NCBI RefSeq assembly: GCF_014644295.1
Contig: NZ_BMKK01000007.1
Span: 124,001 to 188,000, forward strand
Reading direction: 5' to 3'
DNA: 64,000 nucleotides
Source of the DNA: Emticicia aquatilis
Lineage (GTDB): Bacteria > Bacteroidota > Bacteroidia > Cytophagales > Spirosomataceae
Of this stretch, positions 1 to 8,743 are shown in pieces. Below the pieces are notes generated by a model that did no database searches, had not been told where the DNA came from, and worked only from the letters and a program-made list of their open reading frames with translations. A program made the translations under genes and the position numbers. The number at the start of each line of letters is the position of its first letter. Within the stretch, counting starts at the first letter, position 1.

Positions 1-1168
1 TCTTGCCAAAGCCGCTGGTGATTATGGTTTGACCGATGTTTTCGTACATGCCTTTACTGATGGCCGTGACTGCGACCCAAAAAGTGGAAAAGGTTTCTTG
101 GCTGAGCTTCAAGCAACACTTGAGCAAACAGGTGGTAAATTGGCTTCGGTAACGGGCCGCTATTACGCAATGGACCGAGATAAGCGTTGGGAGCGTGTAA
201 AAATGACTTACGATGCCATGGTGAATGGTATTGCGGCAGTTGACGAAAACGTAGAGGGCTTAGAAGTAAAAATTCAGATTGAAGAATTGCCACAAGTAAT
301 TCAAGATTTCTATGACGAAGGCATTACCGATGAGTTTTTGAAACCAATCGTAATCGTAGAAGACGAAAAACCAGTTGCCGTAATCGAAGAGGGGGACGTT
401 GTGATGTGCTTCAATTTCCGTACTGACCGTGGGCGTGAAATTACGGAGGCTTTGACTCAAAAAGACTTCCCAGATTTCGGCATGAAAGCCTTGAATTTGT
501 ACTACATAACCATGACAATGTATGACGAAACATACAAAAATGTGAAGGTTATTTACGAAAAAGACAACCTAAATAATACGCTGGGTGAAGTTTTGGAGCG
601 AGCGAAGAAAAAACAAATTCGTATTGCCGAAACCGAAAAATATCCTCACGTAACATTTTTCTTCTCGGGCGGACACGAACAACCATTCGAGGGTGAAAGT
701 CGTTTAATGTGTCCATCTCCAAAAGATGTGGCTACTTATGATTTGAAACCACAAATGGCCGCTTTTGATATTGACAATGCCATTTTACCCGAACTCGAAA
801 AAGGTGAAGTAGATTTTATCTGCTTAAACTTTGCTAACCCAGATATGGTTGGTCATACGGGCGTTTTCTCGGCAGTTGTTGAGGCCGTAGAAGCAGTTGA
901 TAAATGCCTTGAGCAAGTGGTAGAAACTGGTTTGAAAAATGGTTATACATTTATTGTAATTGCCGACCACGGTAATGCTGATTATATGATTAACGATGAC
1001 AAAACGCCAAATACTCAACACTCGCTTAATCTTGTACCGTGTATTATTGTTGACAAAACTGACAATTTTGAGGTAAAAGATGGTAAATTGGGTGATATTG
1101 CCCCTACGATTCTGACATTGATGGGCGTGGAAATTCCAAAAGAAATGACTGGAAACGTTTTGATTTAA
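1..1168 (+). CDS. gpmI: 2,3-bisphosphoglycerate-independent phosphoglycerate mutase, 5' partial
   Basis: Glycolytic enzyme that interconverts 3- and 2-phosphoglycerate using two divalent metal ions and a phosphoserine intermediate. The reading frame is open from base 2, so the gene starts outside the window; about 388 of the usual 510 or so residues are present. The first in-frame TTG at base 29 is not a real start. Visible motifs are DGRD with the following GRYYAMDRD (substrate-binding Arg residues), NFRTDRGRE, the metal-binding NPDMVGHTG and ADHGNAD, and the last metal His in TQHSLN. The N-terminal phosphoserine and its neighbouring metal Asp lie off the edge. The gene converges on tig and ends in a strong hairpin region. 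Identification is secure; only the missing end is unverified. Confidence 0.96.
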   Translation, partial: LAKAAGDYGLTDVFVHAFTDGRDCDPKSGKGFLAELQATLEQTGGKLASVTGRYYAMDRDKRWERVKMTYDAMVNGIAAVDENVEGLEVKIQIEELPQVIQDFYDEGITDEFLKPIVIVEDEKPVAVIEEGDVVMCFNFRTDRGREITEALTQKDFPDFGMKALNLYYITMTMYDETYKNVKVIYEKDNLNNTLGEVLERAKKKQIRIAETEKYPHVTFFFSGGHEQPFEGESRLMCPSPKDVATYDLKPQMAAFDIDNAILPELEKGEVDFICLNFANPDMVGHTGVFSAVVEAVEAVDKCLEQVVETGLKNGYTFIVIADHGNADYMINDDKTPNTQHSLNLVPCIIVDKTDNFEVKDGKLGDIAPTILTLMGVEIPKEMTGNVLI

Positions 1169-1179
1169 AATTACCCAAA

Positions 1180-1212
1180 ACGGAAGACTTCGCTTTAAGC
1201 GAAGTCTTCCGT
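1180..1212 (+). terminator. Perfect inverted repeat downstream of gpmI
   Basis: Arms 1180-1195 and 1197-1212 are exact reverse complements of 16 bases, separated by one base, starting 12 bases after the gpmI stop. It lacks a long T-run, so it may be an mRNA 3'-end stabiliser or the first part of a double terminator with the hairpin at 1224-1265. Confidence 0.6.
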
Positions 1213-1223
1213 AAACACCAAAT

Positions 1224-1265
1224 AACAAAAATCCCCCTTGAGTTTGCTCTTGGGGGATTTTTGTT
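1224..1265. terminator. Bidirectional terminator between gpmI and tig
   Basis: The left arm AACAAAAATCCCCC (1224-1237) pairs exactly with the right arm 1252-1265. A-rich outer left and T-rich outer right flanks give a U-tract on either strand, as expected between two convergent genes. Confidence 0.8.
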
Positions 1266-1305
1266 ATATTCTGTTGACCGTCGTCAGTTGACTGTGGTCT
1301 TAAAA

Positions 1306-2649
1306 TTATGCGTAAACCGTTTCAGCAACTTTGTTGAATTCTTCAACATTTACTGATGATTTCTCAACCGTAACGTTTGCTTTCAAGAACTCACGTACTT
1401 TCTTGCCAAATGCACGGTCAGTATAACGACGAACAGCATTATCTTTGTTTTCTTTCAAAGTTTTACGAGCCATTTGGTCAATCATTTCGTCCAAACCTTC
1501 GTAAGAGTAGGCTCCGAAATAATTTCTCATTTCAGCTTTTACTTCTTCCAAAATATCAGCAAATTCTAATTTGATTTCGTTGTTTGAAGCAACTTCATTA
1601 CGAATCAAATCCATACGTAAGCCTTTAGCAAAGGCAGCGTAGTCTTTCTCGATATCTTCTTCAGTAAATTTACCTTCGTTGATATTGAACAACCATTTTT
1701 TTAAGAATTCGTCAGGAAGTTCGATTGAGATATTATCTAAAAGTGTTTTTTCAACTTCAAAATCTAATAAATATTCACTTTCACGAGCGTAGTTTTCGCC
1801 AATGATTTTCGCAATTTCAGCTCTAAATTCTTCTTCGTTGCTTACTTTACCTTGTCCAAGAGCTTTATCGAACAATTCTTGGTCGATATCTGCTGCACCA
1901 ACACGAGTAATTTTCTCAACTGTCAATTCAAACTCACCGCTCAATGCTGCCGCTTCTTCTTCAGTTTTACCAGTAGCAAAACCTAAATCTTTTGTGTTCG
2001 TGAAAATTGATTGAATATCAAATTTCACGCTACTTCCTTTTTCTAAACCTTTGAAAATGTGAGCCGATTCTTCTTTCACACGGTCAGTTGGGATAGTGGC
2101 ATCTTTTACTTCAAATTCCGAAGACTCTTGTTTCAAAGTACCAAAAATCATATCGCCAGCTTCTACTTCTTCAACCTCAGCATCTTTTCCGAAACGCTTA
2201 CGCACATCTTCGATTGCCTCATTGATTTTATCTTCCGAAACCGCAATATCATAAGTTTTGATAGCTGGAATCTTCGATAAATCTACCGTGAAGTCAGAAG
2301 CAGTACCAATTTGGTATTCAAAAGTAAAATCTTTTTGGTTGTCCCAGTCGATGTTCTGTGCAGCTTCATTATCTGGCATTGGGTCGCCAACAACACGTAA
2401 TTTGTTTGTAGAAATATAATCATTCACAGTTTTAGATACCATGTTGATTACCTCATCAACTAAGATACTTTTACCGTGTAATTTTTGGATATATTCTTTT
2501 GGCACCATGCCAGGGCGGAAGCCTTTTATTTGAGCAGTTTTGCTGTATTGTTTGATTTTTTTATCAACCTCTGGCTTGTAGTCAGCCTCTGTGAGTGTTA
2601 CTTTCAATCTGCCTTCGGTAGAAGAAATTCTATCTAATGTAGTTTCCAT
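1306..2649 (-). CDS. tig: Trigger factor, ribosome-associated chaperone
   Basis: Cytosolic chaperone that binds the large ribosomal subunit near the exit tunnel and meets nascent chains. It has 447 residues, close to the E. coli length of 432. The N-terminal ribosome-binding signature GFRPGMVPKEYIQ lies near residue 44. It is followed by the central FKBP-like region (about 155-240), which is poorly conserved as in other Bacteroidota, and by the helical C-terminal chaperone arms. The start codon at 2649 gives the expected METTLDRI opening. The gene is monocistronic: convergent with gpmI downstream, with a 240-base upstream spacer of TTAGC-type repeats before a tRNA-Leu on the same strand. Confidence 0.95.
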   Translation of the reverse strand: METTLDRISSTEGRLKVTLTEADYKPEVDKKIKQYSKTAQIKGFRPGMVPKEYIQKLHGKSILVDEVINMVSKTVNDYISTNKLRVVGDPMPDNEAAQNIDWDNQKDFTFEYQIGTASDFTVDLSKIPAIKTYDIAVSEDKINEAIEDVRKRFGKDAEVEEVEAGDMIFGTLKQESSEFEVKDATIPTDRVKEESAHIFKGLEKGSSVKFDIQSIFTNTKDLGFATGKTEEEAAALSGEFELTVEKITRVGAADIDQELFDKALGQGKVSNEEEFRAEIAKIIGENYARESEYLLDFEVEKTLLDNISIELPDEFLKKWLFNINEGKFTEEDIEKDYAAFAKGLRMDLIRNEVASNNEIKLEFADILEEVKAEMRNYFGAYSYEGLDEMIDQMARKTLKENKDNAVRRYTDRAFGKKVREFLKANVTVEKSSVNVEEFNKVAETVYA

Positions 2650-2670
2650 TGAGGATTATTTTTGATTTTG

Positions 2671-2850
2671 TAGCTCGTAGCATTTAGCTATTAGCTTTTA
2701 GCTTTGAAAAAACAAGAATTTTTACTTTGCAAGCATTTAGTGGTTAACTATTTAGTCGTTAGCTTTTTATTGAGAATCTTAAAAAGTGTTTTTAAAAAAC
2801 AAACTATAATTCTGAAGTAAGCTAATCGCTAAAAGCTAACTGCTAAAACT
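2671..2850. repeat. Degenerate TTAGC-word repeats
   Basis: Between tig and the tRNA-Leu terminator, variants of TAGCnnTTAGC recur at 2671-2706, 2732-2765 and, in inverted orientation, 2818-2850 (GCTAATCGCTAAAAGCTAACTG). There is no reading frame. The tig promoter should lie within or beside this stretch, but I could not place it. Confidence 0.6.
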
Positions 2851-2851
2851 T

Positions 2852-2890
2852 AAAAAACCCCCTAACCAAGCAAGGTTCAGAGGGTTTTTT
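2852..2890 (-). terminator. Terminator of tRNA-Leu
   Basis: On the minus strand an AAAAAACCCTC arm pairs with a later GGGGGTTTTTT arm, with an internal AACC/GGTT pairing, directly after the tRNA 3' end. The run of T after the stem fits intrinsic termination. Confidence 0.75.
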
Positions 2891-2892
2891 CG

Positions 2893-2974
2893 TACGGGCG
2901 AAGGGACTCGAACCCCCACGCCTTGCGGCACCAGATCCTAAGTCTGGCACGTCTACCAATTTCGCCACGCCCGC
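2893..2974 (-). tRNA. tRNA-Leu (anticodon UAG)
   Basis: Reads CUN leucine codons. On the minus strand the acceptor arm GCGGGCG pairs with CGCCCGT (G-T at the first pair). The anticodon stem CCAGA/TCTGG encloses the loop CTTAGGA, giving anticodon TAG. The T arm reads GGGGGTTCGAGTCCC. The long variable arm TGCCGCAAGGCG is typical of leucine tRNAs. The discriminator is A, and the 3' CCA is not encoded. No second tRNA was found nearby. Confidence 0.95.
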
Positions 2975-3220
2975 ATTTTCCAGTCTGGCAATTGTCGGAA
3001 AAACAACTTGTTTTTCGAGACGTTTCTTGTCATTTGGGCTGCAAAGGTAATGAGTTTTTTTGATTGTGTCAACCTAAAACTAAAAAATATTTTATAAATT
3101 TTATCTAAATAATCTTTGTCACGCAAAAGAAGCGTTTCGGAAGATGAATCGTAGAAAATAATTTGTTCCTAAAAACCGATTTGTTAACTTAGTGTTACGA
3201 AAATACAACAAAACAAAATA

Positions 3221-3228
3221 AAGGAGGG
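3221..3228 (+). promoter_or_regulatory. Strong Shine-Dalgarno site before rsh
   Basis: AAGGAGGG lies five bases before the GTG at 3234. Near-perfect anti-SD complementarity is uncommon in Bacteroidota, where most genes lack an SD. It favours the GTG at 3234 over the in-frame ATG at 3261 as the start. Confidence 0.65.
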
Positions 3229-3233
3229 TCGCA

Positions 3234-5504
3234 GTGATAGAGCAAGAAGGAAGCAGTATAATGGAAGTTAGTCAGCAAGGGGCAATGATTGATTTAGAAA
3301 AAGAACGCAATGAAATACTGGCAAGGTATCGACGATTATTTCGGGCAGCAAAACCAGTTTTAAAAGGTGAAGATGCCAAGCAAATAAAAAAAGCTTTTAC
3401 GATTTCGATGGAGGCTCATAAAGATATGCGACGAAAGTCGGGTGAGCCTTATATATTTCATCCGCTTGAAGTTGCCCAAATTTGTGTCGAAGAGATTGGC
3501 CTCGGTGCTACTTCTATCATTTGTGCTTTGCTGCACGATGTGGTCGAAGATACCGATATGACATTGAAAGATATTGAGCGAGAATTCGGCCCGAAAGTAG
3601 CTCGTATCATTGATGGTTTGACTAAAATTGGAGGTAATTTTGAGCAAGGTACATCGGCACAAGCCGAGAATTTTAGAAAAATGCTACTTACACTTTCGGA
3701 AGATGTAAGGGTGATTTTGATAAAACTCGCCGACCGTCTGCATAATATGCGTACGCTCGGAAGCATGGCTCGTAATTCACAGCTTAAAATTGCTCACGAA
3801 ACAATATTTATATATGCACCTTTGGCTCACCGCTTAGGTTTATATAAAATCAAGTCCGAACTCGAAGATTTGTATCTCAAATATACCGAGCCAGACATAT
3901 ATAAAGATATAGCTAATAAGCTAAAAACCACCAAAGCTACTCGTGACCGTTTCATCGAGAACTTCATAAAGCCGATTCAGAAAAAACTCAATGATGCGGG
4001 TATCAATTTCCTAATTAAGGGTCGTCCGAAGCACATTTATTCAATCTGGAATAAAGTAAAAACGCACAAAACTGCGTTTGAGGATATTTTTGATTTGTTT
4101 GCTATCCGAATTATTCTCCAAGATGTTCAGCCCGAAAAAGAAAAATCGGCGTGTTGGCAGGCATATTCTATTGTTACTGACGAGTATAAACCCAATCCTG
4201 ACCGTTTGAAAGACTGGATTTCGATTCCCAAAGCCAATGGATATGAATCGCTGCACACAACCGTAATGAGCCATACTGGCCAGTGGGTTGAGGTGCAGAT
4301 TCGTACCGAACGCATGGACGAAATTTCGGAACGTGGTTATGCCGCCCACTTTAAGTATAAAGGAAATGATACTTCGATGGATGCTCCGCTTGACCGCTGG
4401 ATAAATCAAGTGCGTGAAACATTGGAGTCGGGCGATAAATCAGCGATTGAGTTTTTGGAGGATTTTCGTGGAAATTTCTATAACGAAGAAGTATTTGTTT
4501 TTACGCCTAAAGGAGATTTGAAGGTTTTGCGTAAAGGTGCTACGATTCTGGACTTTGCCTTTGAAATTCATACTGATATTGGTAGAAAATGTACGGCAGG
4601 AAAAGTAAACGGCCAGTTAGTACCGATTAGTTATGTGATGCAAAACGGCGACCAAATCGAGATTCTGACTACTAAAAATCAGAAGCCTTCGGAAGATTGG
4701 TTGAGGTTCGTTACGACCTCTAAAGCCAAAGCACGTATCAAAGACTTACTGAAGGAAGAAAACAAAGTTTATTTCAGTGACGGAAAAGATATTATTGCAA
4801 AGAAATTTAAGATTTTAGGCATTGAAAATAACCTCGAAACGCTGAATCAGCTTCGGGCATATTTCAACAAAAAAGACTACAACGATTTATATTATAGTTT
4901 CGGTAAAGGCTATATTCAGCCCGATGAAATTAAGAAATTTAAAGCTGACCGTGATGCCCGAATCAATAAACAAGCAAAGATTGAGCTTGATAATAAAGCC
5001 TTTATTGATGCCAAGAGTTTTGAGAAAGAATTTAAGAAAGTAAAGGGAGTTGATACGCTTTTTATTGGAGATGATTTGCAAGAAATTGATTTTACATTGG
5101 CAAAGTGTTGTAGCCCGATTCCGGGTGATGATGTTTTTGGTTTTTTGACCGTCAATGAAGGTATCAAAATCCATCGAAATTCTTGTCCGAATGCTCAACA
5201 GCTGCTTTCACAATACGGCAATCGGGTTATTAAAGCACGTTGGTCGTCGCAAGTGGCTAAAGCCTTCGTTGCCAGTATTCATCTCGATGGACTTGACCGT
5301 ATGGGAATGATTCAAGATATATCTAAAGTTATCTCAAGCGAACTACATATCAATATGCGTTCTTTGGCAGTTGATACAAATGATGGTATATTTACGGGAG
5401 ATATCAAACTCTACGTACAAGATACTCGACATTTAGAAACACTTATGCAAAAACTAAATGGTATAGAAGGCATGAATAAGGTAACGAGAGTTGATGTTGA
5501 ATAA
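3234..5504 (+). CDS. Bifunctional (p)ppGpp synthase/hydrolase, RelA/SpoT (Rsh) family
   Basis: Cytosolic stringent-response enzyme that makes and degrades (p)ppGpp. It has 756 residues with the full long-Rsh architecture. The HD hydrolase domain carries H76, H101-D102 and the E105-D106 pair, so hydrolysis is probably active. The synthetase domain (about 250-400) has GRPKHIYSIWNK, DLFAIRI and ANGYESLHTTV. The TGS domain (about 416-476) begins VFVFTPKGDL, a CCSPIPGDD cysteine region lies near 624, and an ACT domain occupies the last 75 residues. GTG at 3234 is chosen because a strong SD sits just upstream; ATG at 3261 would remove only nine residues. It stands alone after the tRNA. Confidence 0.95.
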   Translation: MIEQEGSSIMEVSQQGAMIDLEKERNEILARYRRLFRAAKPVLKGEDAKQIKKAFTISMEAHKDMRRKSGEPYIFHPLEVAQICVEEIGLGATSIICALLHDVVEDTDMTLKDIEREFGPKVARIIDGLTKIGGNFEQGTSAQAENFRKMLLTLSEDVRVILIKLADRLHNMRTLGSMARNSQLKIAHETIFIYAPLAHRLGLYKIKSELEDLYLKYTEPDIYKDIANKLKTTKATRDRFIENFIKPIQKKLNDAGINFLIKGRPKHIYSIWNKVKTHKTAFEDIFDLFAIRIILQDVQPEKEKSACWQAYSIVTDEYKPNPDRLKDWISIPKANGYESLHTTVMSHTGQWVEVQIRTERMDEISERGYAAHFKYKGNDTSMDAPLDRWINQVRETLESGDKSAIEFLEDFRGNFYNEEVFVFTPKGDLKVLRKGATILDFAFEIHTDIGRKCTAGKVNGQLVPISYVMQNGDQIEILTTKNQKPSEDWLRFVTTSKAKARIKDLLKEENKVYFSDGKDIIAKKFKILGIENNLETLNQLRAYFNKKDYNDLYYSFGKGYIQPDEIKKFKADRDARINKQAKIELDNKAFIDAKSFEKEFKKVKGVDTLFIGDDLQEIDFTLAKCCSPIPGDDVFGFLTVNEGIKIHRNSCPNAQQLLSQYGNRVIKARWSSQVAKAFVASIHLDGLDRMGMIQDISKVISSELHINMRSLAVDTNDGIFTGDIKLYVQDTRHLETLMQKLNGIEGMNKVTRVDVE

Positions 5505-5561
5505 CCCCGAAAATTATAACAATGGCTTAACATTAGATTAAGCACTTTCGTATCAAGAGGT

Positions 5562-6086
5562 ATGAGAAGAAAAAACATTTTTGTCTTGATAGCCTTGTGT
5601 ATGAGTTGTATGCAGGTTTTTGCTCAAAAACAAGATACTCTTTATGCCAAAAGAGTTTTTCTTTCGACCCATATTTATGATGATAGTGTAAAATTATCTA
5701 ATCGAAAAGTGACAGAATTGTTTAAGGATACGTGGGCTCCTAAAATAAAATATAAGTGGTCAAAAGCCCTAAAACCTGTTGGAGCATTGGTGGCTATGGG
5801 AGGAATTGGACTTACAAGTTATGCTATCAAAGGAACGAGTTTTATTACAACAATTGAAGGCAAACAAATTAATTATAGAATGATAAGTTTGACTCAACTT
5901 TCGGTTGGAGTAGGTATGTTTGTGATTGGTTGCAGTGTGATAGCTTCTTCTAACCAACTTGCCCGACATTCGGTTGATATCTATAATTCGATGCTCAAAG
6001 CGAGCCAGAAAACCAATGCGATTAATAAAATCCAGTTTGGGTTAACCGAGAGTAATGCTATTGGATTTTCAGTTTTACTAAAATAA
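5562..6086 (+). CDS. Conserved Bacteroidota membrane protein of unknown function, copy A
   Basis: It has 174 residues. A signal peptide of about 21 residues ends FAQ. A TLYAKRVFLSTHIY-type motif is followed by a KLSxxKxxELF segment, two glycine-rich hydrophobic segments (about 73-92 and 109-128), and the C-terminal sequence FGLTESNAIGFSVLLK. I recognise a widespread Bacteroidota type in which a short exported protein has two hydrophobic segments and a final FGLTxNGIG-like beta strand, with no assigned function. The next gene is a tandem paralogue sharing every block. A surface or envelope location is inferred from the signal peptide. Confidence 0.85.
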   Translation: MRRKNIFVLIALCMSCMQVFAQKQDTLYAKRVFLSTHIYDDSVKLSNRKVTELFKDTWAPKIKYKWSKALKPVGALVAMGGIGLTSYAIKGTSFITTIEGKQINYRMISLTQLSVGVGMFVIGCSVIASSNQLARHSVDIYNSMLKASQKTNAINKIQFGLTESNAIGFSVLLK

Positions 6087-6181
6087 ACTATCGAAGTATT
6101 TTTCTTTGATAAAAAATATGAATGTATTGTTTTTGTAGCTTATAGAAGCAATACACACTTTCTAAATTTATTATATCTCTA

Positions 6182-6703
6182 ATGAAGTACAGCGTCTTTA
6201 TTTTATTAATTATATGTGGTAGTTTTTTTGATGGTTTTGCTCAGAAACCAGATACACTTTATGCCAAACGGGTATTTCTGGCTACACATATTTATAAAGA
6301 TGGGATAAAACTTTCGAGTGGGAAACTCACGAAAATATTTAGCAATACCGAACAGTCCAAAATTAAATATCAGTGGTCAAATATCCTAAAACCAATCGGG
6401 CCAGTAGTTGCTGTTGGAGGTGTTGGGTTAGCGTATGTAGCCCTTAAAGGCGTAGATGCCACTGCAATAGTTGATGGAGAGCCAGTAGATTATAAAATCA
6501 GAAGTTTACCTAAATTACTGATAGGTTTAAGTTTAGTCGTGGGTGGTTTGAGTATGGTTGAATCATCTAACGAACTTGCCCAACATGCCGTTGATATTTA
6601 TAACGCCAAGCTAAAGTCAAATCCAAAAACCAGCTATATAAATAAAATTCAATTCGGTTTAACCGAAACCAATGGCATTGGCTTCTCGATTTCCTTAAAA
6701 TAA
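6182..6703 (+). CDS. Conserved Bacteroidota membrane protein of unknown function, copy B
   Basis: It has 173 residues and is a paralogue of the protein encoded at 5562-6086. Shared blocks are DTLYAKRVFL near the N-terminus, a KxSxxKLTxxF segment, KIKYxWSxxLKPxG before the first hydrophobic segment, HxVDIYNxxLK after the second, and INKIQFGLTExNxIGFSxxLK at the C-terminus. A signal peptide ends near FAQ. The 95-base gap between copies is AT-rich. It is a tandem duplication that has diverged to roughly half identity by eye, so both copies have been kept for some time. Confidence 0.85.
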   Translation: MKYSVFILLIICGSFFDGFAQKPDTLYAKRVFLATHIYKDGIKLSSGKLTKIFSNTEQSKIKYQWSNILKPIGPVVAVGGVGLAYVALKGVDATAIVDGEPVDYKIRSLPKLLIGLSLVVGGLSMVESSNELAQHAVDIYNAKLKSNPKTSYINKIQFGLTETNGIGFSISLK

Positions 6704-6754
6704 CTTTACATATTCTTTAAATATAAGTTTATATATAAATTGCAATATTTTTGC

Positions 6755-6762
6755 TATTTTTG
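6755..6762 (+). promoter_or_regulatory. Candidate -7 box of the carbamoyltransferase operon
   Basis: TATTTTTG matches the Bacteroidota -7 consensus TAnnTTTG, 36 bases before the start codon at 6799. No convincing TTTG -33 box sits at the usual 19-base spacing. Confidence 0.45.
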
Positions 6763-6798
6763 CGGCCCGCTTAGACAAATTTTATGTAAACCGTTTAG

Positions 6799-8664
6799 AT
6801 GAATATTTTAGGAATTTCTGCATTTTATCATGACTCAGCCGCTGCTGTTATTCAAAATGGTGAAGTCATTGCCGCAGCACAAGAAGAAAGATTTACACGT
6901 ATCAAACACGACCCTGCATTTCCAAGCAATGCCGTAAAGTTTTGCCTTGATTACGCAGGTCTTACCCTCGATAAAATTGATGCTATTGTTTTCTACGATA
7001 AACCTCTCCTGAAATTTGAGCGTTTGCTCGAAACTTACTACGGTTTTTCGCCTAAAGGCTTAAAGTCTTTTCTAACGTCAATTCCTGTATGGTTGAAAGA
7101 GAAGATGTTTTTGAAGCGAATGCTGCACGAAGAGCTGGAAAAAATTGGTAATTACGATAAGAAAAAAGCTAAACTACTTTTCCCCGAACATCACCTTTCG
7201 CACGGAGCAAGTGCATTCTATCCGTCTCCATTTGAGGAAGCCGCCGTGCTGACTATTGATGGAGTAGGCGAGTGGGCAACCGCTTCGATTTGCTACGGAA
7301 AAGGTAAAGATATGACGATTCTAAAAGAATTGCGTTTTCCGCATTCATTGGGGCTTCTTTATTCTGCCGTAACGTATTATTGTGGTTTTAAGGTGAATTC
7401 GGGTGAGTATAAACTCATGGGTTTGGCTCCGTATGGCAGTCATGGCTCCGAGCAAGTGGCTCGTTTTGTAGATATTATCAAAAACAAACTCGTAGAAATC
7501 AAAGAGGATGGTTCAGTTTGGCTGAATCAAGAATATTTTAGCTATGCTACGGGCCTAAGAATGGTTTATGACGATAAATGGGCTGAGGTATTGGGCTTCA
7601 AACGCCGTGAATCAGAGAGTTTATTGGAGCAAATTCACTGTGATTTTGCTTTAGCAATTCAAGAGGTAACCGAAGAAGTGGTAATTAAGATGGCTCGAGA
7701 AGCCAAACGTTTGACAGGTTCTAAAAACCTTTGCTTGGCGGGTGGAGTTGCCCTAAATTGCGTAGCCAACGGCAAATTGCAAAAGACAAATATCTTTGAA
7801 AACGTATATATTCAGCCCGCAGCGGGTGACGCTGGTGGTGCTTTAGGTGCTGCACAGGCAGCGTATCATATTTATTTTGGTCAAGAGCGTAAGGTTGATA
7901 CCAGTAAACTCGATGCCATGAAAGGTTCATACTTAGGGCCTGAGTATTCTGACCTTGAAGTAGAACAAATGTCAAGAAAATACAACGCTGCTTTCGAGCG
8001 TTTTGATGATTTTGATGCTCTGGCAGCCAAAACGGCTTCATTATTGGCCGAAGGTAATGTAATTGGTTGGTTTCAAGGACGTATGGAGTTTGGCCCTCGT
8101 GCGTTGGGTGGAAGAAGTATTTTGGGTGATGCTCGCAACCCCGAAATGCAGAAAAAGTTAAACCTGAAAATCAAGTACCGTGAAGGTTTCCGTCCGTTCG
8201 CTCCATCGGTTTTGGCAGAAGATGTGCAAGATTATTTTGAGTGCGAAACGCCATCGCCATATATGCTTTTGGTGCATGGAGTGGCCGAAAAACGTCGTAC
8301 AAAGTTTCCAGCGAGTTATGAAAACTTGCCGATGATGGAAAAACTCTATTTTTTGCGGTCGGATTTGCCATCTATTACACACATTGATTATTCGGCCCGT
8401 ATTCAGACGGTTCATGCTGAAACTAATCCCCGTTATTGGACACTTATCAATGAATTTAAGAAACAAACGGGCTACGGCGTGATTGTAAACACGAGTTTCA
8501 ACGTACGTGGAGAACCAATCGTTTGTACGCCCGAAGATGCTTACAAATGCTTGATGCGTACAGAAATGGATTTCTTGGTAGTAGGAAATTATATATTCGA
8601 TAAAAACACCCAACCACAATGGACCGAGTCTGAAAAGTGGAAGGAAGAATATCAGTTAGATTAA
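6799..8664 (+). CDS. Carbamoyltransferase, NodU/CmcH/TobZ family
   Basis: It probably transfers a carbamoyl group from carbamoyl phosphate, via carbamoyl-adenylate, to a hydroxyl on a sugar or natural product. It has 621 residues, the usual family length. The N-terminal Kae1/YrdC-type part opens with GISAFYHDSAAAV. Metal-binding candidates are H131, H132 and H135 in PEHHLSHGASAF, D154 in LTIDGVGEW, and the Asp of GDAGGALGAA. The C-terminal half carries FQGRMEFGPRALGGRSIL and NTSFNVRGEPIVCTP. It is followed by DUF5989 and SxtJ-like genes, a recurrent trio. The substrate is unknown; a surface glycan is an inference, not shown here. Confidence 0.93.
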   Translation: MNILGISAFYHDSAAAVIQNGEVIAAAQEERFTRIKHDPAFPSNAVKFCLDYAGLTLDKIDAIVFYDKPLLKFERLLETYYGFSPKGLKSFLTSIPVWLKEKMFLKRMLHEELEKIGNYDKKKAKLLFPEHHLSHGASAFYPSPFEEAAVLTIDGVGEWATASICYGKGKDMTILKELRFPHSLGLLYSAVTYYCGFKVNSGEYKLMGLAPYGSHGSEQVARFVDIIKNKLVEIKEDGSVWLNQEYFSYATGLRMVYDDKWAEVLGFKRRESESLLEQIHCDFALAIQEVTEEVVIKMAREAKRLTGSKNLCLAGGVALNCVANGKLQKTNIFENVYIQPAAGDAGGALGAAQAAYHIYFGQERKVDTSKLDAMKGSYLGPEYSDLEVEQMSRKYNAAFERFDDFDALAAKTASLLAEGNVIGWFQGRMEFGPRALGGRSILGDARNPEMQKKLNLKIKYREGFRPFAPSVLAEDVQDYFECETPSPYMLLVHGVAEKRRTKFPASYENLPMMEKLYFLRSDLPSITHIDYSARIQTVHAETNPRYWTLINEFKKQTGYGVIVNTSFNVRGEPIVCTPEDAYKCLMRTEMDFLVVGNYIFDKNTQPQWTESEKWKEEYQLD

Positions 8665-8671
8665 GCCCAGC

Positions 8672-8736
8672 ACCCCCATCCCCTGAAGGGGTGCTTAAAA
8701 ACTTTAATTTTAAACCCCCCTTTAGGGGATGGGGGT
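8672..8736. repeat. G/C-rich inverted-repeat element inside the carbamoyltransferase operon
   Basis: Outer arms ACCCCCATCCCCT (8672-8684) and AGGGGATGGGGGT (8724-8736) are perfect complements. Two small hairpins sit within: CCCC-TGAA-GGGG at 8680-8691 and CCCC-CCTTTA-GGGG near 8715-8728. A related CCCCAAAGGGG core followed by AGTTTAAA occurs at 33242-33257. This looks like a dispersed intergenic repeat and may modulate readthrough into the two downstream genes. Confidence 0.7.
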
Positions 8737-8743
8737 CTTATCT

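Noticed and set aside
824-1228. 134-codon minus-strand frame over the end of gpmI
   Set aside because: Antisense of conserved gpmI motifs and across its terminator; no independent support.
8158-8619. 153-codon minus-strand frame in the carbamoyltransferase gene
   Set aside because: Shadow of a conserved coding region, no start context or domain.
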